Positions 1-4,889 of a stretch of DNA of 8,278 bases are shown piece by piece. The notes under the pieces were generated by a model. The model worked only from the letters and a program-made list of their open reading frames with translations, had not been told where the DNA came from and ran no database searches. The position numbers were made by a program, and so were the translations under genes. Source of the DNA: Candidatus Bathycorpusculum fermentans (GTDB taxonomy: Archaea > Thermoproteota > Bathyarchaeia > Bathyarchaeales > Bathycorpusculaceae); assembly GCA_009787175.1 (NCBI GenBank), contig WRGM01000105.1:1-8278 (forward strand). Direction: 5' to 3'. Within the stretch, counting starts at the first letter, position 1. Every line of letters begins with the position of its first letter.

Positions 1-17
1 TGTAAGGTGGTAAGTGT

Positions 18-250
18 GTGAAAAATGATGAAGAAATACGTGACTTAACCATTAAAAAGAACCGTTAAAACCAAATAAAATCACAAAAACCCACTCATAT
101 ATCTATACGTGAACACTCTCCAAAAAAAATGTCGCCCATGAAGTATCTTGCTTAAGAAATGGTGATTTTGTTGTAGTAGTATCTCCCAAAGAAATGGCTG
201 TTCACATTCCCATTAATCGCCATTTACAGAAAGAAACCGTAACTTTGTAA
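18..250 (+). pseudogene. possible decayed small ORF, unrecognised
   Basis: A GTG at 18 preceded by AAGGTGG opens a short frame (start MKNDEEIRDLTIKKNR) that stops at 66-68. A second open stretch, 113-250, ends in TAA and reads VAHEVSCLRNGDFVVVV, then SPKEMAVHIPINR, which looks protein-like but has no start codon of its own. The two can be joined only by assuming a one-base loss in an A run near 54-58 plus read-through of a TGA at 110-112, or a stop at 66-68 plus a shift in the A8 run at 122-129. I do not recognise the product. It could be the remnant of a small gene upstream of the R-M locus, or chance. This is the only gene-like content in the first 312 bases. Confidence 0.22.
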
Positions 251-251
251 T

Positions 252-275
252 AATGCTTATTTGTTTAATAGCATA
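252..275 (+). promoter_or_regulatory. putative hsdM promoter/operator element
   Basis: AATGCTTATT at 252-261 lies 51 nt before the hsdM start. The same ten bases recur at 4831-4840, 49 nt before the hsdR start. Here the element is followed by AATAGCAT (267-274), which forms an imperfect inverted repeat with ATGCTTATT (one-base bulge). It could be an archaeal TATA-type box or the operator of a shared regulator. A bacterial reading (TTTACA at 223-228 with TAATAA at 248-253) has poor spacing. Confidence 0.4.
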
Positions 276-299
276 GAAATGAGTTGTATTATTGTGTTA

Positions 300-307
300 G
301 AGAGGAA
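300..307 (+). promoter_or_regulatory. ribosome binding site of hsdM, supports a TTG start
   Basis: GAGAGGAA ends five bases before the TTG at 313. It is the only good Shine-Dalgarno sequence near the 5' end of the frame. The first in-frame ATG (415) lies well inside the conserved N-terminal helical domain, so the TTG start is preferred. Confidence 0.65.
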
Positions 308-312
308 GCCAT

Positions 313-1920
313 TTGGTTAAGCATACTTTAGATGTCAAGTCAGTTAGTGGTAGCGGCGTTAGTTTGGGTTTTGAGGCAAAGCTTTGGTTAGCGGCGGATA
401 AGTTGCGTAATAATATGGATGCTGCTGAGTATAAGCATGTTGTTTTGGGTTTGATTTTTCTTAAGTACATAAGTGATGCTTTCACTGAGGTTTATGATGA
501 GTTAAAGTTGGATCAATATGCTGATCCTGAGGATGTGGATGAATACCGGGCGCGTAATGCTTTTTGGGTTCCGCCTGAGAGCCGTTGGGGTTATCTGCAA
601 AAAAACGCTAAACAGCCAACGATTGGTAAAAATGTTGATGATGCTATGGATTTACTTGAACGTGATAACGCCTCACTAAAGGGGGTTTTACCTAAAAATT
701 ATGCGAGGGAAGGCTTGGATAAACAACGGCTTGGTGAGTTGGTGGATTTAATTGGCACTATTGGTTTGGGTGATCATGAAAGTCGTAGTAAAGACATTTT
801 GGGTAGAGTATATGAGTACTTTTTGGGTCAGTTTGCTGATGCTGAAGGGAAAAAGGGCGGACAATTCTACACTCCGCAAAGCATTGTAAAGTTGCTTGTG
901 GCTATGATTGAGCCTTTTCGGGGCAGAGTATATGATCCCTGCTGTGGTAGCGGGGGCATGTTTATTCAGAGTGAAAAATTCATACAAGCCCACCAAGACA
1001 TAAAACCGCCCACCAACAACAGCGACCGCCTACAACGTGAAGATTTGAGTGTTTATGGGCAGGAGTCTAATCAGACTACTTGGCGTTTATGTAAAATGAA
1101 CCTTGCTATCCGACATATAGACGCTAAATTTGTGGCTTGGAATAATGGAGGGAGTTTTCTAAATGATGCTCATAAAGACTTAAAATCTGATTATTTGTTG
1201 GCTAATCCGCCGTTTAATGATTCTGACTGGAAAGGAGAAATGTTACGCGAAGACATACGCTGGAAATACGGTGTACCCCCAACAGGAAACGCTAATTTTG
1301 CCTGGGTACAACATTTTATTTATCATTTAGCTCCGCATGGCATTGCAGGCTTTGTTTTAGCTAACGGTTCTATGAGCAGCAACACCTCAAACGAGGGAGA
1401 GATTCGTAAAAACATAATTGAAGCCGACCTTGTAGACTGCATGGTAGCCTTACCCTCACAACTATTTTACAACACAATGATCCCTGCCTGTTTATGGTTT
1501 ATAGCTAGAGATAAACAAAGTAACAAATTTAGAGATAGACGAGGCGAAACCCTCTTCATAGATGCACGTAACCTTGGCGCAATGGTGAGTCGAAGAAACC
1601 GTGAACTCACCTCTGAGGATATTAAAAAAGTAGCTGATACCTATCATGCATGGCGAGATGAACCCATAGAGGGACAAAAAGTGGAGTATCAGGATGTTGT
1701 TGGTTTCTGTAAGGCAGTAAAGCTTGAGGAGATACAAAAACAAGGACATATACTAACGCCTGGTCGTTATGTTGGTATTGCGGAACAGGCGGGTGATGGT
1801 GAACCGTTTGAGGAGAAAATGGCGCGTTTGACGGGGGAGCTTTCAGAGATGTTTAAACGGTCTCATGAATTAGAAGATGAAATACGCAAACGATTAGGAG
1901 CAATTGGATATGACATCTAA
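313..1920 (+). CDS. hsdM: type I R-M system DNA methyltransferase subunit HsdM (N6-adenine)
   Basis: This is the methylation subunit of a type I R-M system. It transfers a methyl group from S-adenosylmethionine to adenine N6 in the target chosen by HsdS, and two copies join one HsdS. The 535-residue product has the family's usual length. Residues about 20-165 form the N-terminal helical domain (starts FEAKLWLAADKLRNNMDAAEYK by eye in two pieces: FEAKLWLAADKL, RNNMDAAEYK). GGQFYTP (182-188) is the conserved segment before the SAM fold, DPCCGSGG (208-215) is SAM-binding motif I, and NPPF (298-301) is catalytic motif IV. The C-terminal tail (about 495-535) is charged and helical, as expected for contact with HsdS. 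The frame is intact. It starts with TTG, has a good ribosome site, and overlaps rhuM by 11 bp. HsdM alone could still methylate only if a working HsdS is made. Confidence 0.96.
   Translation: MVKHTLDVKSVSGSGVSLGFEAKLWLAADKLRNNMDAAEYKHVVLGLIFLKYISDAFTEVYDELKLDQYADPEDVDEYRARNAFWVPPESRWGYLQKNAKQPTIGKNVDDAMDLLERDNASLKGVLPKNYAREGLDKQRLGELVDLIGTIGLGDHESRSKDILGRVYEYFLGQFADAEGKKGGQFYTPQSIVKLLVAMIEPFRGRVYDPCCGSGGMFIQSEKFIQAHQDIKPPTNNSDRLQREDLSVYGQESNQTTWRLCKMNLAIRHIDAKFVAWNNGGSFLNDAHKDLKSDYLLANPPFNDSDWKGEMLREDIRWKYGVPPTGNANFAWVQHFIYHLAPHGIAGFVLANGSMSSNTSNEGEIRKNIIEADLVDCMVALPSQLFYNTMIPACLWFIARDKQSNKFRDRRGETLFIDARNLGAMVSRRNRELTSEDIKKVADTYHAWRDEPIEGQKVEYQDVVGFCKAVKLEEIQKQGHILTPGRYVGIAEQAGDGEPFEEKMARLTGELSEMFKRSHELEDEIRKRLGAIGYDI
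1896..1900 (+). promoter_or_regulatory. ribosome binding site of rhuM inside hsdM
   Basis: AGGAG inside the hsdM 3' end lies nine bases before ATG 1910 but only three before the alternative in-frame TTG at 1904. This favours ATG 1910 and suggests translation of rhuM is coupled to hsdM. Confidence 0.7.
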
Positions 1921-2947
1921 CAAGTCGGAAATTGTCATCTATCAAACTGAAGATGGCCAGACAAAAATTGATGTGTATATCGAAAATGAAACTGTTTGGT
2001 TAACACAAGCTCAGATGACGGAACTTTTCCAAACAACTAAACAAAATATCAGTCTTCATATAAATAACGCCTTCAAAGAGGGCGAAATAGACCCTGCTTC
2101 AGTTGTCAAGGAATACTTGACAACTGCCCCCGATGGAAAAAGCTACAGTACAAAACATTACAATTTGGATGTTATTATTTCGGTTGGTTATCGTGTAAAG
2201 TCTCTTCGTGGTACGCAGTTTAGGCGGTGGGCTTTGGGGGTTTTGCGTGAGTATCTTGTTAAGGGTTTTTCGATGAATGATGATTTGCTCAAAAAAGCTG
2301 GTGGGGGTAATTATTGGTTGGAGCTTTTGGAGCGTATTCGGGATATTCGTTCTAGTGAGAAGGTTTTCTATCGGCAAGTGCTTGATCTTTATGCTACAAG
2401 TGTGGACTATGATCCACGAACGTCTGTGTCTTTAGAGTTTTTTAAGATGGTGCAAAATAAGATTCATTTTGCAGCACATGGTCATACTGCTGCGGAAGTC
2501 ATAGCTAAACGTGCTAATGCGGAATTGCCTTTTATGGGGTTAACGGTTTTTTCTGGTGTGCAGCCCACAAGAAGTGAGGTGGGTATTGCTAAGAATTATT
2601 TAACTGAAAATGAACTTGCTGTGTTGAATCGTATGGTTTCTGCGTTTTTTGATCTTGCTGAATTGCGTGCAATGCAGCATAAGCCGATGTATATGCAGGA
2701 CTGGGTGGCTGAGTTGGATGATTTTGCTAAACGTTATGGTAAAGGCGTTTTATCTAATGCAGGAGTGATTAGTCATAAGGAGGCGGTTGAAAAGGCAAAT
2801 GTTGAATACGAGAAATATCGTCAGCGAACTATAGATGAGCTTTCTTTAGTTGAACGTGATTTTCTGGTGGGTCTAAAGGGTGCTCAGAAGAAAATAGAAG
2901 ATAAAAACAAACACAGTAAAAAAGTGGCAAAAATGGGGATCAGTTGA
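1910..2947 (+). CDS. rhuM: RhuM-family protein embedded in the type I R-M operon
   Basis: The product is 345 residues, normal for the virulence RhuM family. It is recognised from WLTQAQMTELF (30-40), the SVVKEYLTTA block (64-73), the NLDVIISVGYRVKSLRGTQF stretch (85-104), and FRRWALGVLREYL (104-116). The C-terminal part (about 280-345) is charged and helical. RhuM was named from a Salmonella pathogenicity-island gene; its molecular function is unknown. Many homologues lie between hsdM and hsdS, as here, so a link to R-M control or defence is likely but unproven. By inference, the N-terminal part resembles phage antirepressor/BRO-N-type DNA-binding domains (the FRRW...L pattern), which would fit a regulatory role. 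It overlaps hsdM by 11 bp and is followed by hsdS after 28 nt. I chose ATG 1910 over TTG 1904 on ribosome-site spacing. The frame is intact. A perfect inverted repeat lies inside it at 2100-2126. Confidence 0.93.
   Translation: MTSNKSEIVIYQTEDGQTKIDVYIENETVWLTQAQMTELFQTTKQNISLHINNAFKEGEIDPASVVKEYLTTAPDGKSYSTKHYNLDVIISVGYRVKSLRGTQFRRWALGVLREYLVKGFSMNDDLLKKAGGGNYWLELLERIRDIRSSEKVFYRQVLDLYATSVDYDPRTSVSLEFFKMVQNKIHFAAHGHTAAEVIAKRANAELPFMGLTVFSGVQPTRSEVGIAKNYLTENELAVLNRMVSAFFDLAELRAMQHKPMYMQDWVAELDDFAKRYGKGVLSNAGVISHKEAVEKANVEYEKYRQRTIDELSLVERDFLVGLKGAQKKIEDKNKHSKKVAKMGIS
2100..2126. repeat. perfect 11-bp inverted repeat inside rhuM
   Basis: CAGTTGTCAAG (2100-2110) and CTTGACAACTG (2116-2126) are exact reverse complements separated by GAATA. 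The repeat covers the conserved SVVKEYLTTA codons, so some of the symmetry may be forced by the protein. In RNA it would form a strong 11-bp stem with a 5-base loop. It has no T run after it and does not look like a terminator. Confidence 0.85.
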
Positions 2948-2961
2948 ATATCGCAAAAGAT

Positions 2962-2968
2962 GGTGGGG
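2962..2968 (+). promoter_or_regulatory. ribosome binding site of hsdS
   Basis: GGTGGGG lies seven bases before ATG 2976, but one base before the in-frame TTG at 2970. This places the hsdS start at 2976. Confidence 0.65.
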
Positions 2969-2975
2969 CTTGAGC

Positions 2976-3839
2976 ATGAAATATAGACTGAGAGATGTGT
3001 GTACAAAAATAACGTCTGGTGGTACTCCAAAAAGTACCAATTCAACCTACTACGGCGGGCATATCCCTTGGCTACGTACTCAAGAAATTAACTTTGCTGA
3101 TATTGTGCAGACGGAACTACACATTACCGAAAAAGGACTGAATAATTCGTCTGCAAAATGGATACCTGCTAACTCTGTAATAGTTGCAATGTACGGAGTA
3201 ACTGCTGGTAAATCAGCGATAAACAAAATTCCGCTTACTACAAATCAAGCATGTTGTAATCTAATTGTTGACGATAGTAAAGCCGATTTTCAATATGTGT
3301 ATTATCAGTTAAAGTTGGATTACGAAAAAATAGCAGGTTTAGCAAATGGAGGCGCACAACAAAATCTAAACGTCCGAATTATTTCTGATTACGAAATTGA
3401 CCTTCCAGACCTCCCAGCCCAACGAGCCATAGCTAAAACCCTCTCCATAATAGATGACAAAATCGTTAACAACTCAAAGATAAATCATAATTTAGAGCAG
3501 ATAGCACAAACAATTTTTAAGTCGTGGTTTGTTGATTTCGATTTTCCTGACCAAGAAGGAATACCGTACAAGACAACAGGCGGGAAAATGCAATATAATA
3601 ACGAATTAGGTATAGACGTACCATTAGGTTGGAAATCTGGCACTATTAATGATTTATGCAAGTCAATTGCAAGTGGTGGCACACCAAAAAGAATGGAGCA
3701 CATGTATTGGGACGGAGCGATAGCTTGGTTTAAGACTGGTGAACTAACTGATGGTCCCTTGATTAACTCAGAAGAACACATTACACAGGAAGGACTGGAA
3801 AAATCAGCATGTAAATTATGGGGTGAAAATACAATTTAA
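2976..3839 (+). CDS. hsdS: type I R-M specificity subunit HsdS, N-terminal part of a frameshifted gene
   Basis: HsdS reads the bipartite target and scaffolds HsdM and HsdR. This 287-residue frame holds the first target recognition domain (about 1-145, with ITSGGTPK near the start and NGGAQQNLN near the end) and the conserved helical spacer (LPDLPAQRAIAKTLSIIDDK from 143, to SWFVDFDF ending near 190). The second recognition domain begins at about 216 (PLGWKSG, then IASGGTPKR). It breaks after ENTI at a TAA (3837-3839). Adding one T to the TTT at 3835-3837 continues directly into LIALYASPTVGRLGIL, the normal family sequence, so one base has been lost there. Corrected, the protein would be 415 residues, a usual HsdS length. 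If the shift is real, the product has one whole recognition domain plus the spacer. Truncated HsdS proteins of this sort (EcoDXXI is the known case) can act as dimers. Start set by the GGTGGGG site. Confidence 0.92.
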   Translation: MKYRLRDVCTKITSGGTPKSTNSTYYGGHIPWLRTQEINFADIVQTELHITEKGLNNSSAKWIPANSVIVAMYGVTAGKSAINKIPLTTNQACCNLIVDDSKADFQYVYYQLKLDYEKIAGLANGGAQQNLNVRIISDYEIDLPDLPAQRAIAKTLSIIDDKIVNNSKINHNLEQIAQTIFKSWFVDFDFPDQEGIPYKTTGGKMQYNNELGIDVPLGWKSGTINDLCKSIASGGTPKRMEHMYWDGAIAWFKTGELTDGPLINSEEHITQEGLEKSACKLWGENTI

Positions 3840-4222
3840 TAGCTCTTTATGCATCACCAACAGTTGGACGATTGGGCATTCTTAAAACTAACGCAACATC
3901 GAACCAAGCATGTAGTGGTTTGGTAGCTAAAGAAGAAATAGGGTATTCTTTTCTTTTTTACAGTTTGTTCTTCAAGCGAGATGAATTCAACAATGTAGCT
4001 GTTGGTGCAGCGCAACAAAATATTAATCAGCAGATTGTTAAAGAAACAAAAATAATAATCCCTCCCAAGCAATTGTTAAGTAAATTCAATAATTTGATAA
4101 ATCTGTTTTTTGATAAACAAACCTTTCTCACCAAACAAAATGCGCTGCTTGTTCAACTTCGAGATTCACTTCTACCTAAACTTATGTCAGGTGAGTTATC
4201 AGTTGCAGACTTGAGCTGTTAA
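3839..4222 (+). pseudogene. hsdS: HsdS C-terminal part, out of frame with the first part
   Basis: This frame continues the second recognition domain of HsdS (ALYASPTVGRLGIL, NATSNQACSGLVA, GAAQQNINQQIV) and ends with the second conserved helical region (NNLINLFFDKQTFLTKQNA, then LRDSLLPKLMSGEL), the typical HsdS C terminus. The GAAQQN, NQAC and SGGTPK motifs repeat those of the first half, showing the usual two-fold internal repeat. It has no ribosome site. TTG 3872 could start a 116-residue fragment but nothing supports it. It is best read as the 3' part of one hsdS gene broken by a one-base loss at 3835-3837. Its stop (4220-4222) overlaps the end of the convergent minus-strand gene by four bases. 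Confidence 0.9.
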
Positions 4223-4494
4223 CTTATGTATAGCTCTTTTAACTGATTTTGTATACTTGCAATCAAAGCTTTTTCAAAGTTTTCTTGGGCAGCTATGAAT
4301 TTACTATGGTGGTTTGGATCACAACATCCCTTTGACGGAATTGATTTTTGGGCGACATCTCGTAATTTGTCCAGTTCACAACAATAGTTATCGTTAATAA
4401 GGGGTTTCGCTAGATCATATTGTGTATCGCAAAGAACAAAGCGATTTATACAATACTCGAGATCGCTCATAACTGTTTCTTGCTCATTTTGCAC
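4219..4494 (-). CDS. hypothetical 91-residue Cys/His-rich protein
   Basis: I do not recognise this protein. It is 91 residues from a GTG start at 4494. An ATG at 4470 would give 83 residues. It has six cysteines (C15, C22, C38, C39, C57, C58) and H62-H63, an arrangement of two CC pairs followed by HH that could bind a metal or form disulphides; this is inference. The rest is charged and probably helical (LDKLRDVAQKS; QENFEKALIASIQNQLKEL near the end). No signal peptide or membrane span is visible. The GTG lies one base after the stop of the upstream 51-residue gene, so translation is probably coupled and the lack of its own ribosome site is explained. The gene lies on the opposite strand to all R-M genes, converges on hsdS and overlaps its stop by four bases. 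That it is real rests on the coupled arrangement and protein-like composition. Confidence 0.55.
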   Translation of the reverse strand: MQNEQETVMSDLEYCINRFVLCDTQYDLAKPLINDNYCCELDKLRDVAQKSIPSKGCCDPNHHSKFIAAQENFEKALIASIQNQLKELYIS

Positions 4495-4495
4495 A

Positions 4496-4651
4496 TTATA
4501 TAGCTTTATTTTTTTTTAACAGAGAATTCAACAGAGTACGCCTATCTTTTTTCAAAGTTGCATTATACTTGAATTTTGTTACAGCAAAAGCTACAACACC
4601 AGTTATAGAAACTGATAGCACAGAGGCACATACTGTTATTAGCCAACTCAT
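4496..4651 (-). CDS. small single-span membrane protein, 51 residues, hypothetical
   Basis: An ATG at 4651 opens a 51-residue frame. Residues 3-25 form one clear hydrophobic span (WLITVCASVLSVSITG followed by VVAFAVT). A strongly basic tail follows (K26, K28, K34, K35, R37, R38, K46, K47, K49), predicting N-out/C-in by the positive-inside rule. There is no lipobox or cleavage site, so it is likely a membrane anchor rather than a secreted protein. It is not recognised as a known family. The gene is separated by one base (TAAT then GTG) from the downstream Cys/His-rich gene, so the two appear to form a minus-strand pair between hsdS and hsdR. No strong ribosome site precedes it; AAGAAAACGAA lies just upstream. 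Possible roles are a membrane toxin or effector, or partner of its neighbour, but nothing in the sequence proves this. Confidence 0.5.
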   Translation of the reverse strand: MSWLITVCASVLSVSITGVVAFAVTKFKYNATLKKDRRTLLNSLLKKNKAI

Positions 4652-4802
4652 TTCGTTTTCTTAATAATCTATATTGCACTACCATAAATGCGTTTGTTTA
4701 AACCCCATTTTTGGTGTTGTATAGAATTAACCAAAATTGTGGTTGTTTGTTAAATTATGATTTATACGACTCGTTGTCTTTAGTTATGTTTTTGAAGTAG
4801 GT
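4652..4802. other. divergent intergenic region, no gene seen
   Basis: This AT-rich region lies between the start of the minus-strand pair and the hsdR upstream elements. On the minus strand, GCATTTATGG (4691-4682) and a TATAGATTATT stretch closer to the start could be promoter elements of the small pair; neither is convincing. No open frame of note is present on either strand. Confidence 0.4.
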
Positions 4803-4854
4803 AATACTTATTAAAGCTGTAATGATGTAGAATGCTTATTGTATTGGCTATAAT
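4803..4854 (+). promoter_or_regulatory. putative hsdR promoter with two related elements
   Basis: AATGCTTATT at 4831-4840 is identical to the element before hsdM and sits at almost the same distance from the start (49 against 51 nt). A one-mismatch copy, AATACTTATT, lies 28 bp upstream (4803-4812). Just downstream is TATAAT (4849-4854), a perfect bacterial -10 hexamer, but no good -35 is placed for it. The decamer may be an archaeal TATA-type box or an operator. Confidence 0.4.
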
Positions 4855-4873
4855 AAAGGCGGTTATCAGTTAC

Positions 4874-4880
4874 AAGGGGG
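4874..4880 (+). promoter_or_regulatory. ribosome binding site of hsdR
   Basis: AAGGGGG ends nine bases before ATG 4890. The next in-frame ATG (4902) has no usable site, so translation starts at 4890. Confidence 0.65.
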
Positions 4881-4889
4881 ATCTGGTAA

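Noticed and set aside
2099..2377. 92-residue open frame on the minus strand inside rhuM
   Set aside because: It lies opposite the most conserved part of RhuM and within a G/T-rich block, whose complement is poor in stop codons. It is explained by composition.
4696..4703. GTTTAAAC palindrome in the intergenic region
   Set aside because: An isolated 8-bp palindrome in AT-rich DNA is expected by chance and no second copy or flanking repeat suggests an attachment site.
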